From: Nectonema munidae
Lineage: Eukaryota > Nematomorpha > Nectonematoida > Nectonematidae
DNA: 64,000 nt
Assembly: GCA_030549495.1 (NCBI GenBank)
Contig: JAUIRK010000388.1
Location: 124,001-188,000 of the forward strand
Direction of reading: 5' to 3'
Under the pieces are notes generated by a model. That model was not told the origin of the DNA, did no database searches, and worked only from the letters and a program-made list of their open reading frames with translations. Made by a program: the position numbers and the translations under genes. Below, piece after piece: positions 35,852 through 49,100 of the stretch (the first letter of the stretch is position 1; every line of letters starts with the position of its first letter).

Positions 35852-36978
35852 TTAATGTTGTATTCCTTGGAAACAGCTATTGTTTGTCCACAAATGGGAC
35901 AAAAAATTTTAAAACTATTTTTTTCTTCGATCTTTACTGCAAAATAATTTAATTCCCACTGCTCCTGAAAAATTCTCTTTTCTTCCTCTATTTTCCTTTT
36001 TTTCGAAATTGACAAATGAACTCAAAATTTGATTTAAAAAAATACACCTTTAAGACTTTGAAAAATTAACTTATAAACAACGATTGACACAAAAATTCAT
36101 GAAGGCTCATTGAAAATCTAAAATTTGGAAATCAAAGGGTAAAAAAATCAAACAAATGTCAATATATGATTGATTTTTAATATTCAAAAAATGATAGCAA
36201 TTCGTCAAAAAAAGATAAAATTCAAAGATGATTTTAAAAAATGATAATAAATTAATAATATATTGATCAAACTTTAAAATTTTTATAATGTAATTGTTGA
36301 TAAAATTTGATATTTATATAATTTAAGAAAAAAACTCATTTTTCTTCGCGGGCCGCGTGTTGGACACCCCTGCATTACAAAGTAGGACATTTAATTTCAA
36401 AGAACTAAGAGCAGTTTTCTAATCAGGAAATTTTTTAAAATTTGTATAAGTTCGTAATTTCTTTCATTTCAGTAAATAGTTTTAATAAATTTTAATTATG
36501 TAATTTTGTGTCTCGTGTACTAATTTTGTGCCTTATCCTTATAATCCAACCTTCAGTTGGAAAATTTTTCAAAAAAGGTTGCATGATACGCGAGTATATA
36601 TAAAACTAAAAATAAAAAACTAAAAACTTTCTTCTACTCTGTTTTGTCGAAGTTGATGACTCTCATCGTAGATGTAGACATCGTGACAGGTCGTAATACG
36701 GATTACGCGGTTAACCGTAGCAATATCATGTGAATAAATGGAGAAAAGAGGCTGGCCGCATTGTGTGTTCCAAACATGATTTAAGAGTGGTTAAGTAGGA
36801 GTTCTCCATATATCTTTCAGTGAATAGATCTTAAATCGTAGAAAAAATTTGCAAACAGGAACGATACTGAATCTGGCTATAGCTTTAAATGAATATTTCT
36901 CTTCAAGATTTTAGTGCTGACAAATTAAAAACATATTTCGCGTATATTTGAATAAAGTTAAAAAAATATAAAGATAGT

Positions 36979-36984
36979 TTTATT
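36979..36984 (-). terminator. Candidate polyadenylation signal of raptor
   Basis: AATAAA on the minus strand, about 130 bp after the raptor stop codon at 37114. Confidence 0.45.
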
Positions 36985-37113
36985 AAAATAGTTTGATTTT
37001 GAGAATTATTTATAAAATTGTTAATATATATTAACAAAAGTCTCAACTTCTATCTTTTAAAAATTTTTTTAAAATTGGACTGAGTTGGAGAAAGGTAGAT
37101 GATTTCCTTGCAT

Positions 37114-37176
37114 TCAATCCTTGATATAGTGATGAAGTGTCAGTGTATTTTCTGAGCTTGTCTTCGTCAAAATGGG
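37114..37176 (-). CDS. RPTOR: Raptor last exon with stop
   Basis: 63 bp after TTTTGCAG; encodes [20 protein letters not shown] and stop TGA (37114-37116). Phase 0 fits the exon before. Length and position correspond to the last WD blade of raptor. Confidence 0.7.
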   Translation of the reverse strand, partial: PILTKTSSENTLTLHHYIKD

Positions 37177-40100
37177 CTGCAAAATATATGAATAAAAGTT
37201 ATGCAAATATTTTTACACACATGCAATTTCGAGGGCTGTGGATCTACAATCTAGGCTTAATCCAGGAAGGCACTATTTGAAAATATTAGGAAGGGTAAAG
37301 AGACATCTTTTTGGAAAGGTTATTAACCCTTTGAGGACCAATGGGATACCAGTATCCCAAGAAATTAAAATCGTCTGCTTTGAATATATAAAACACGTCA
37401 TTGAAAAAGATACACAATCATTTGTACACTGTTGCTTTGCTATTTTTATCAAAACTTCAAAAAAGTAACACAATAACGTTTTATATGCAAACTATGATAA
37501 TAATCCATAGGAAGTTACTTTTAAGGTTTTAAAACCTTTGAAGATTTTGGAAGATAGTGACTAAAAATGATTAAGGATTGTCACCACTGTCCAACTCTTA
37601 ACGTTTTGCTTTGCAAGATACAATAAATACTAAATATATACAACTGAAGCCGCGAAAATCCGTCCTAGGATTATCCATAGGGGTTTTTTGAGAACAGACC
37701 TTATGGCAGAAATTTTTGCCTTGATTCCGTCCGTCTCGAAGATTCATGATTTTTTACAGGGACCAAGTTTGAGGGATAGCACTGCGTACATATATCAAAT
37801 AAATATTTCCTGAATCAGTGAAGATTCAAAAACTGTGCTCACTAACAATTTGTTTCTCAGGGAATTACTTAATTTGATATTTACTTTGTGTTACTCAAAG
37901 TAACTTTATCAAAAATCCTTTTAAAATTGATTCGATTCGTCTTATATCTGATTCGCAGAACCGTAAAATGTGAAGATATAGAAGAAAAAGAATAAAACCT
38001 TGTAAGGGTGGCATGCTATGATAGAGTTGAATTCATGTTTATGCGTGCTTAAGTAGCTGTCATAAGTTCTTGTTGAAAATACTTTTTCACTCGGAATATT
38101 ATAAACTCCAATTGAGTGGTTGGACTGGCAGCTAAAGAAAATAAAGAAATTGTTAGATAACTAGACGAATAAATAAATCGGCGCCCTTATTATTACTTAC
38201 TTTTAATAAAAATAATTTTTTGCGCTTTTCCACTTTTGAAAAATGTATTTAAGATTTTACATGAATTGCTTTATATGTCATATTTGAGATCACTAGTGGG
38301 ATAAAGAAAAAACATTGGACGGCAAAAATTAAGGAGTTCCGATTTGCCTTCTAATAATAGATTTGTCAAGATTGATATTTCCTTACTCCTCATTAAAGCA
38401 AAATTCCAAAAATAAAGAATCACATCATATTTTACTTTTAAATTTGTAATTTTAGAACAGCATTCCTACTACACAAAATCCGTTGGTCCATATATGAATA
38501 GGCTATATTAAAATTCTTAAAAATATTTTCGCAATAAATCAGTGTCAAAAATCATATTTTGTTAAAGCCAGATTCTCCAAAAAGATTATATTACCTCTGA
38601 AATTTGAATGTAAGGATGTTTAGAATGCAGTGCCGAAATTTACGCACCAGCCCCCTTATATTGATTGAATATTCAATTTTATAAAGCGAAAGAAGAAAGG
38701 AGAGAACAAGCATTGATAGCGTTGAAAAAGGTAATGTGGAGGAAAGTGATGGCGCTTACAATTCACGAGTGCATCAGAACTGAGCTCACAAAAAAGTTGT
38801 TACCTGAAAATACTTTGAGAAATGTGCTGGAAGTCGCAGTGGGAAATGCGATGAGCGAAGGTGTTTTTCAGGTGGGGAAAGGGGAAGTTGATTTTCCAGT
38901 GAAACACCTCTCCTAATGCACTGTTATCAAACATGTGAGAATGAGTTGGGAATGAAGGATGTTTGGCTTACCTGACAGCATAGACAGTGTCTTCAGTGGG
39001 ATAAGAGAGGAGGACTTTTAGAATGGGCTCGGAAGAACACTTCTTCTGTCCAATCAATCTGTTAAATACACTTAGTCTGAGGGATGTGTCATTTAATTTA
39101 CCAATTACAGGTAGTGAGTGATGCTGATCGACTGCAAGAGAACTTGCATTTCGAATTAGTATACATACACCTAACCGTGAACGCAAAATATCATAAGTAT
39201 ATCATTACGACCACAAATATAAGTATAAAAATGTGTATACCTGTCCTACAATGAAATAATAAGTAGAAAATAGCCATCAAAACAAACCGTTAACGATTAG
39301 TTGTCTGAAGTTTACGACTAACAACTAGACCGGAGTTCAGACCTCACCGAGATAACCACAAGAAATTTCAAAGTTAGATTTTAAAATATTATTGGGCATA
39401 TGAGGCTTCAGTAGGAGAAATTTAACTTTCACAGAGAAGTGAAGGTGAACGAATGCAAAAGAACTTGCTATTTTGAATTAGTAACTTGGCCTGTGTGTTC
39501 ATGTATGAGGCAAATCCTTATTCTACAGTTTTCGCATCACGGTTTTATCAATCATGACCTCATTATGATTCTGACAATTTTTTTCAAACAAAAATTGGCC
39601 ACATCTCTGGACACTCAATCATATGCTTTTCCGAGATCTAAAAATCCATACTATACTGACGATTTTTATACAAGTTGCCTCACAATAAAGATAGGATCTA
39701 CTGTGCTTTTCCCTAGCATAAATCGTAAGTGCTTATGCTCTATTTTCACCTTTTTCTGTAATCGTTTTTCCAGTATTCTTTCAAAGCGTTTAAGCGAATG
39801 TTGTAGAAACTTTATTCCAAGGCAATTTACGCAACATAAAACGTCTACTTTTTATAATTTATATATTTACACAATCAACCCCCTCTTCGAATCATTTGGT
39901 ATCATATCTTTAGACCATATCATATTCAGTAATTTTGGCATCCACTTTATGCAGATTTCACTTATACTTCCTGGAGCTTTATAATTTTTCATTTGTTTTA
40001 TGAAAAATTCCACTTCTTCACGGCCTATCTCTTTTTCTGCTTTTTCAATAACAGCTCTCTCAAATAATTCTTCAAAATAATCTACCCATCTCTGAACAAT

Positions 40101-43100
40101 CTCGTTGTCATCAAATAATATTTTTATCTTTTACTATATACGTTTGCAATTTTTATATTCTATTTTCTGCTTCATGGTATTTAGCTCTTTATACCTAGAA
40201 TTATAGAACAACTCTTGTGTTCGTTTTCTTCTAGCTACGGCTATAATCGAACACCAATCAGAGTTTGTTTTAAAAGTTTCCACACTGCCTTTTTTATTTT
40301 ATGTTAAATTTTGATTTTTAATTCCGCTTTAACTTCAGGGTCTTTCACTTTTCATGTCCTAAGTCCTAACATTCCTTTTTCTAACTTTTCGCTTTTGAGT
40401 TTTGTTTTACCATATGTAACTAGCACTACCCTTACAAGATTTATTAATTTTCAGCTTATAATGCTTTCCTATCACTTGCACCACTGCCTACTTGAATAGC
40501 TGCTCATTGATTACGTATTACATAATAACAAATCTAATTCAATTGTGTTAAATTTCCTTAAATTTTTTTTCACCTATCATATTCTTTTAGGCATCAAAAT
40601 TTTATCTTAAGTTCAATTTCTTCAAAAGATGTTTTGATAGTGGATGGATACGGGTATGGAGTTTTTCAAAGCAACTAGATTTCATTTTACAAAACTTCAA
40701 GTTAAAAATTATTTTTCAGGAAGAAATGATTTTAAAATTACACTATTTTGTCAATTATATAATTTGTCTTCACCACTTGAAAAACAGCTCATATTCATTA
40801 ATTTCTCAAAAAAATGGTTTTCTGTCAAAAATGCCTTTTGCGCATCCTAATAATTTGAAAATTCAGGCATGAAAAAGATCAAAAATATATTCCGCTAATT
40901 TTAACTACAATTTTTCGGAAGCCATTCATTTTTAAAAATAAAAAAAATTAGAAAATAAAACGGAATCTGATTCTTTCCCACTAAGGATGCTTCCGATAAT
41001 TGTAAAGTATTAAATTGGAAGATACTTTCAAAGCATAACAGAGAGGAAAATTGACGTAGGTGTATCGATTTTGTTATGCAATAACTGTAAAGAATGTGAA
41101 TAAATTCAACATTTATTTATTTTCAAAAATTCCCTAAGATCAAATATCACAGCTGGGTGGCTTCTGTAAAAACGAAATCCAAAAACTGTTTAAAATAATA
41201 ATTAAAGAAAAAGTTCTTTACCTAGAAGTCCTGGTATCATAAATTTTGACGTAGCCATCGGATAAGCCAACAACTAGCATGCTGCTTGTATTGCTATTAT
41301 GTATACTTCTAACAAATGTTTTTTCGTAATTCAAAACTAAATCCTAAAAATAAGCTAATATCGATTAATTTTAATGAATTGTGCTTCTGCTGCGATGAGC
41401 AACCAAGTGTAGTAGTGTCGTTTGACATTTCAACTTTAGGGTTGTAAGGAGTAGGTGGCAAAAGTACTATCTAGGTTTAAAAAATAACTTAACTGTGAAA
41501 TGTCTCTTCAACTAATCCTTTCTCCAAATACTTTTGTAGTTTGAAACACAGAATATTTTTAAAATTAGGTATATCCGATTTAATTGAGAAAATTATTTTC
41601 CCTTACTTCTGAATATCGATGTTTAATTTGTTAAAATCAAAAGGGCGTAAATGAAAAAATCCAGTTAACGATATATTTACACGCTATCTTGTTTTTTTGT
41701 AGAATTCGTGGGAAATTTTTCTTTACATGATGATACTAAATCTAAGAAAAAATTAAAGTCGATTCGTTTTTAGCTGAGTAAAAAAACTGAAGCGTACACG
41801 TTCTCTGTTGTGGACTAGGAGTATTTAGTTTATTGTTATCATTGCTTCAAAAACAATCATTAGGATAGTTTTGTTTTTAAATTATTTAGTGCCGTAAGTG
41901 AAAACAAATGGCGATATTGTTTTTTGTTTTCATTAGCTTGGGACCAAGTTAGAGATTTTAAAAAGCACCCTCACTAGGCACAAAAATTTTTAGTAAGTAA
42001 AAAGAAAGTTGCGCGTATAAAATAATATTCATGACTGCAATGATGATTCGGTATAGTGTTGTGCGTATTCGCATACACATGGTTGCTCATCCCTGATTTA
42101 ATAAGTTTACCAGCTTGATCGTTTCTTGTCTTAGATCCCAAGCAGTGATGTTGTTGGAAAAACCGGCGACTAAAAAGGTAGCATCATCTTGATTCCAGAA
42201 TGTAGTGATGGCTGAATTTTGAGAGGATGGGAAAACACTTTTCAACGATGACCACGAGGCGATTAAATAAGGATCCAGGTGTTTTGAGGTTATATTATCG
42301 AAGAAGCCATTCAGCTTCCAGACATTGGTTGAGCCATCGCTGGAGGACACAGCAATGAGTGGACTCACTTCACGCTCATTTATTACTTCAATAGTGCAAG
42401 GCTGTGTATGGAAGGAAGTAGACAAGCCATTGCTGAAACTTTTTGTTGAAAATGGATTCCCAGATAACTTTATGATATTGATATTATTGTTCGTGTCGGC
42501 AGCCATTATGTAAGGATCAAATGGTAAAAACTTTACACACGTAAATATTGATGGAATTTTGCATAAGTGGGAAATGGTATCAGACATTACTGCTTCATAC
42601 TTAGCAAAAGAAGATTTGTCAAATTTTATTGAGTTTTTTAACCCAGGATCATTTGTGTATCTTTTCAATGAGCGTAGAGTATTTTTGCTACTAATCTTAT
42701 CAGAAACGATTTGATTTGGTATCAAAAGAGATGTCGTGTTGATACCGATAAACTTTTTAAATGCTAAAAGGATGTAACTAGTTGTGATTGTAGGCGTAGA
42801 AGTTTCAAGACACCGTTGAATACTACTCGAAGATTTGGCTTCCATCAAAGGACTCTTTTCAAAAATTTTACGCCGTGATAAAAACGGAGAGGGACAAGAT
42901 CCATAGCGAACTCCATACTCATTCTTTTCTTTATGTTGATTTGAGAAACGATCTTTTATCTTATTCGTTTTGAGAGTTGCATCATCAGTGCATGAGAGGG
43001 ACAAGTCTTTGTTGCCATCCAATGCTGTGAGTTCCCTTTCTGGTTGAAAAGTTGGTAGGGGGTTGTTCGATGACGTAAAGGCCCTTTTCTTCAAAAATGT

Positions 43101-46100
43101 AAAAATTTCTTTTGCTAAAAATTTGACATCTGGATGAGGATCTAGGGATAAATCTAGTATGCAATCCCATACGTAGTTATATATGCTATAGCTATCATAG
43201 AAGATCCCAGAAAAGGAAGAAATTGATAAGGATTTCTTGAGCGAAAATTCGCCACCAATAGATAAACTGCTTGATTTAGTATTAGAGTTAAAGAAGATAT
43301 CTTTTGACTGAGGCAAATCAATGACAGGAGGGGCTTCTTGTGTGCTATGCGCGTACTTATCAAAATCAAAGGATGAAAAATGGCTGCCTTCATTTTTCTG
43401 AATGTAGCGATAGACCAGTGAAGCGAAGCGGTTTGTGTGTACGAGCACAAAATTATAAAAAGCGCAAATCAACTCTTTGCGAACAAGATAATTACCATCA
43501 TTTTTCATACTTAAGATATCTCGACTTATTGAGTGATCAATGAAAACCGAGTGTTCGGAGTGAGGGGAAGTTGGAGAAGAAATGAGTGTGCCTAAAGCAT
43601 AAAGCGCACACGCTCTTGAAAAATGAAAAGACACAAATTTAATTGGTTTAAAGAAAAGCAACCGACGCCAGAGCTGTAAAGGGCCGTGGCAATGCCTAAA
43701 AACTAGCGTAACCAAAATTTTTAATTTATTAACAATCTCTGTACAATTCCTGAAACTCTCAGTCCCTCGCCATTATACGAAGATAAACCTCACTCTCCAA
43801 AAAACTAAACTCATTCAGATTGTACAGCAGATTATTAAGGCACCTATTCCAAGCAAAAAGGTTTTACAAACGTTGCTTACAAAACGCCAATCGAACATCT
43901 GGTTTTTGAATCAAATCGATCAATATGGAATGGATGAGGATGATTTAGTGATTGACCTCAAATGTAAAGAAAGAGAACTCAAGGAAGAGGATCGGTTTTC
44001 GGCTCTGGTGAGCTGGCAAATAAGAGAATACTTCGCTATTAGTAAATTATAATGAAGGAAAATTTACTCCCTTTGTTTAAGGTCATAACCATGGCGGATT
44101 CTTTTGTAACACCTCTCAAATTCTTAAGCTAATCTCCAAACCAGGAAAAGATTTTGATTAGTTTTAATTTTTATTTATTGGTTTGATTAGTTTCTAGAAT
44201 ATCAACGAAGGACTCTCTATTTATTCCAAAAATTATTTAGACTGACCTGATCTTATGATGGTGTCATCTCGAAGATCCATAAAACCCAGTAGAGAATTAA
44301 GTAACGTAGTCAAGAACAAAAAAGTGTTGATGCGATGCATAAGAGAGTTAACGTTAAAACTGGGGCTTTTGATAAGCGTAGAAGAGACCATTCAAAGGGC
44401 AGACTATCTAAGTTAAGGCAAAATCTGTCTTTGGAGGAAGAGTACTCAATTCAGAGGTAAAAAAGTGAGCATGTATCCTCTGTGGCACCAATGACCAAAT
44501 TTCATCATTATCAAGTGCAAGAGCGGAGGCAAGCAGCTGCAATGAGCGTCAGATACTTTCCTTTCTGCTATTTTTATTAATCTTTATTGCAGGTTCATGA
44601 GAGCGTCCCTGCTTTTACTGAAATGGCATCATCCTCTACTACATGCAAACATGGCATATCCTCTACAACTGACCTATTCAATCAATGAATGGAGCTCATT
44701 AAACTCTTATTTTTGGACGCCTCACTTGGAGGCATTGCTGGAACTTCACTCTCAAGATTATACATCAAGGGGTTCCATGGTCCAGTACCAGAACGTTTGA
44801 GTTTCTGGAAGGCGATTTATCATAATTCCGTGTTCCCAGCCTCAAAACTTATGGCCTATTTGGCGGTCTGCCAAATCAGATAAAGCTTCGTTCCAGGCAT
44901 ATTCAAGACATCTAGAACGACCAAATACCTTAAACCTCACTAGATGTTCTAACCCATCTTCTATATTTAGACAATGTCACTAATGAGAGAAGCCCATACA
45001 TATGAAAATAAGTTGATTTCGGGTGCCATCGAATCTTTAAAATCAGGGAAAAAAGTACATTAGGATTCTTGTACACCATCATAACCTTATTCCCCAGATT
45101 TATCAGTGAATTTTCCGCGGCCCTTTTGAAGGTTTGGCGGAAGTATTGACTGATATGTTCAGGAATTCCCGAAATATTAGGAATGTTCCGAAAGTGATTA
45201 GAAGTAGAGATATATCAAAGGCTGGTTCATGCAGACAAAGAGACATAGATATAAAAGACAAATCAAATTCTGCCATGCTGATGTGGAAATGCTGTGACCA
45301 AAGCGGATGAATTGAGATAAGCGTCTTAGGGCTCTAAGATATTAGGAGCTATGGTACCTCATCTCCTGGAGTTATTTAGACCGTGGGTTTTAGTTGTCCT
45401 ACGATGCTTACCCTGTGAAAGCCAGAATTATATGACCCCACATGTAATGGTTATTTGTCCCAATCTTTAGGACCTTTTTCCCAAGAGAGGACAATTAGGG
45501 GCTTATCTCAGATCTTCGACCAAAGAAAGGTCTGCTGCCTTCTATCCATGAGAAAAAGGCAAGGAAGTCCTGTCACGGGACATGAAAGACTCAGCAAATA
45601 TGTATACTAGATCAGGCACCGCACTTAATCGCTTCAAAAGTTTCAGGCAGAGCTCAGAGGGCTATCTTGCCACCAGCCCTGCTTATTACTCCTATATTTT
45701 TGTAAATACAGACAAATTTAGATTGGAAGAACAAATTAATCATGATTTTATGGACCAAAGCTTATTATAATTCTCTAAATATTCTGTTGTAGAATCTAAT
45801 GTGGCAAGTAATATTTGTCCTCTGGCCACCCATTGCCACATCAAATGTAATAATTGTTTGCACTCCATTGACGAAATATCTCCAGATTTTAATGCCATTT
45901 ATGAACCAAAAGATAACCACAGGTTAGTGGAGTTAATGTCTGGTGTTTATTTATCACCACCATCGATCCGAATATGAGGAGTTTAATTTATCTGTCTCGT
46001 CGTCGCATCTACAAGAATCAGGGATGGAAGGGAACTCCTAACAGAGATCACATGGGGGTGGAATGCACAGAGATCCAACAATGTTCAAGTTGGTTCACAT

Positions 46101-49100
46101 AATCAAGGTTTAATTGAAAAAAATGAAATTTCATGCAAATGAAAAAAGCGAAAACTACTCTCTTTTTTGTCTCCTCACGTCAACTTACATTAACTGATGT
46201 TTTTAAATATGACTACTCGACATACCAGGTCCAGTGCGACCGGTGCCTGCAGTCACAAAGATACACATCAACACACACTTCCAGTAGATCGAGCCGAGCA
46301 AGCAACCACTCTGGTTTTACTCTAAGCCACCTTTGATATGAAATCGCCTAAAAGGACAGGATCATCAGCATTCCGTAAGCTGCCCCCAGTAGAGAATTAA
46401 GTAACGTAGTCAAGAACAAAAAAGTGTTGATGCGATGCATAAGAGAGCCTACGTTAAAACTGGGGCTTTTGATAAGCGTAGAAGAGACCATTCAAAGGGC
46501 AGACTATCTAAGTTAAGGCAAAATCTGTCTTTGGAGGAAGAGTACTCAATTCAGAGGTAAAAAAGTGAGCACGTATCTTCTGTGGCACCAATGACCAAAT
46601 TCCATCATTATCAAGTGCAAGAGCGGAGGCAAGCAGTCGCAATGAGCGTCAGCTACTTCCCTTTCTGCTAACTTCATTTACAACCGCTGGGATCATGGAC
46701 GACCCCTTATGAAGGAAGAGGGGGAGGCGACTTTCCTGCCCGGTTACGCCATTTACGATCTTGGCGAACCGAGGATATACGCCGTTTCCCCGTTGGAACT
46801 AGCTAAACAACGAATTCTGATAACCAGAGAAGACTATTCTAGAAAGCTCTTAGGCACCCAAAACATCGTGCTTATTCCGCTTTCTCATACCAACACTGAC
46901 GATAAACGCTTTCACTGCTCTCAACGACGTGCTTCGACTAATGATCACAGTCGCCGCCTCGAACTGGATTGTAGCCGACCAAGGAGATCCACATGACTTA
47001 CGCAACCCGGTTGCACGTCGGATCCTCAAACATGGATACAGGCCCCGTATGATTTCGTGTTTCCGTTTAGTTCCTTCTCTCGATTCAGTCAACCATCTCG
47101 AGCCCAATGCCACTTCATTGAGGATACAGTCATCCCAGCCCTGCTAGCCCATAGGGTGGTCAGTCCTTGCTTAACCAAACCGAGGATTTCCTATCCTTGC
47201 TTTGTAGTTCCAAAGGCCAACGATAAAACACGGCTGATGGCTAACTTTAGCTTCTCCCACAAGCTCTTTCGTTACCAGGGAATCAAGTAGGCTCCTCCGT
47301 CCACCCTACGCTTGATCCAACAGGGATGGCGTTATGCCACTCGCATTGATTTAACAGATGCGTTTTACAGAATACGCATCGCTAAGGGCTACAGACATCT
47401 CTTCCCCAAGGTCGGCAAGAAGCATTATGCTTTTAATAGATTGCCTATGGGGGCGAACTTTTCGCCAGCAGTACTTCAATTTGTCCTGCTCAAACTTAGA
47501 GCAGTCTTTTTGGCCACATATCCACGGCTCAGAATTTATTTGGACGAGTGGCTCCTCCTCTTCCTAGACCTAAAATAGGCAGAGGACTACACAAGGGTGT
47601 TCCTCTTATTCCTTCAGGAATGTAATATAAGAACAAATCATTAGAAGTCGGCGGTCAGACCCACTTCCCACATCCAGTTCCTGGGAGTCTTCATAGATCT
47701 GGACAAGAGGCACTACGCATATCTTCAGAGACTAGCCATAATGTCCGAACTGCCTTCGCCGTCCGGATTCTTCAACATCTCAGCAAAGCTAAATACAGCA
47801 AAAAGTGGCTTCAACGCATGCCAGGAATAGTCAACTACTGATGTCGGCTCACTAGCGCCCCATGCCTAGTCTCATCGCTCTTCTACATCCTGAAAGAAGA
47901 GGCAACCGAAGAAGCACAAGTAGCCCTAGAACAGGGGTTCCCAACCCTGGAGTCGCTACCCCAAATGGGGTTACCAAGCATTTTTCTTGGGATCGATAAG
48001 ACCTCAAAATAAAAACATTGGGAACTCTTAATTCTAAGAGTTTTAAGGATATACAGTCACATAAGTTGAGGGATAGTGGATAATTTCTAATTTTCCTATC
48101 TTTTAAAGAAAGAGAAGAAAGAAAGCTGTCAAATAACAATTGATTTATTATCTTCATGCTTTTTCGTACAATCTTAACAAATAGCATATACGCTATTTTC
48201 ATTTTTAAATGAATTTTATCTTTTCTTCATTGTAATTTTTCGTAAGTTTTTTCAGTATCTTTTATATAATTTGTCGATGTGTGTGTTATACACACCCAAC
48301 CTCATTGATGTGAGTTTGGTGTGCAAAAGGGGTGAGTTAGTGATTTAATTCATATTTCATTTCAGATTCTTTAGCCATGTCCAGAAAACCGGTGTACAAA
48401 GAAGAATTTCTTAGCATCGGGTTTACGTGCCTGATCGATGATCGAATCGAAAAATCACAATGCGTTGTATGTTAAAAGGTGGTCAGCCACGCGTCGCTTA
48501 AAGAAAATAATCTCAATGGCCATCTTGTTAGAAAACACCCTCTGACAGAGAAAGATCTTGATTATTTTAAGAGGAAAGAAGAAAAACTGAAACGTCAGCG
48601 GTTAGACAACTCTATGCAGAAGGGAGTGAATACTGTTCAACAACCAACACTTGCATCCTATCTTGTTGCAAAAAAATTGATAAGTGTATGCATCACACAC
48701 AAGTGGAGAAAAGTTAGTAGAGCCAGCAGCCCTTGATATGGTTTGTACCACCCTTGGAGATGCTGCAGTGAAAAATTGAAGCTATTTCGCTGTCAGATAA
48801 CAGAATCAACCGAAAAATTGAAGAGATGTCGCAAAACAAAGAACAGATAGTGGCCGCCATCAAGGAGAGTGAAAAATTTAGCTTGGAGTTGGATGAGTCA
48901 ACAGACGTCGGTGACGATGCTCAGGTCTTTGTATATGCGTGGTACCAAGGGAAGAGTACCTTGAAGAAAACTTTCTGTTCTGTAAATCACTAGGGACAAC
49001 AACAACAGGTGAAAATCTTTTCAAGTTGGTTGATAGTTTCATTAAAGAAAAATGGGATCAGTGATACAGTGTGTGCTCGGATGGAGCACCTGCACTGTTA

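Larger units (their letters stand above)
33979..36015 (-). pseudogene. hAT transposase, broken by stops and a MITE insertion
   Basis: Starts MSISKKRKIEEEKR, then a zinc-finger part with FCPICGQTIAVSKEYNI. The frame is cut at 35852 by a TTAA-flanked insertion and resumes at 35519 with KRHYNPLHSSFDCF. Further on, LALDEST marks a catalytic block (35150-35170) and STDGAPAM lies near 34960. The last 225 codons (33979-34656) end in the conserved dimerisation part YKCERFFSLMRLNKNYLRTR. Stops and frame changes between 35060 and 34660 and around 35340-35395 make it non-functional. Confidence 0.85.
33979..36372 (-). mobile_element. hAT transposon (ZBED/GTF2IRD2-like), interrupted
   Basis: The plus-strand right side ends CGCGGGCCGCGTGTTGGACACCCCTG (split: GGGCCGCGTG, GGACACCCCTG), the standard 5-prime terminus of a hAT family that begins CAGGGGTGTCC. 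The transposase runs on the minus strand from 36015 to 33979. The opposite terminus was not found; GAGGGCCACATCTG near 33770 is a likely sub-terminal piece. The element lies in the gap between the transporter and raptor tails. Confidence 0.8.

Noticed and set aside
39280..39360. Possible tRNA-derived SINE box (GGAGTTCAGACCTC)
   Set aside because: Resembles a B box only loosely and no A box, tail or second copy was found.
42985..43450. Minus-strand frames of 61 and 98 codons inside the long raptor exon
   Set aside because: They are shadows in other frames of the raptor linker, whose own frame is open and matches the family at both ends.
43627..43740. Upstream extension of the viral-like open frame into the raptor acceptor region
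   Set aside because: The residues there lose similarity to L proteins and overlap the raptor polypyrimidine tract, so the frame is probably open by chance.
46133..46336. Short frame between the 286-bp repeats as an independent gene
   Set aside because: It lies in broken retroelement text and has no recognisable domain.
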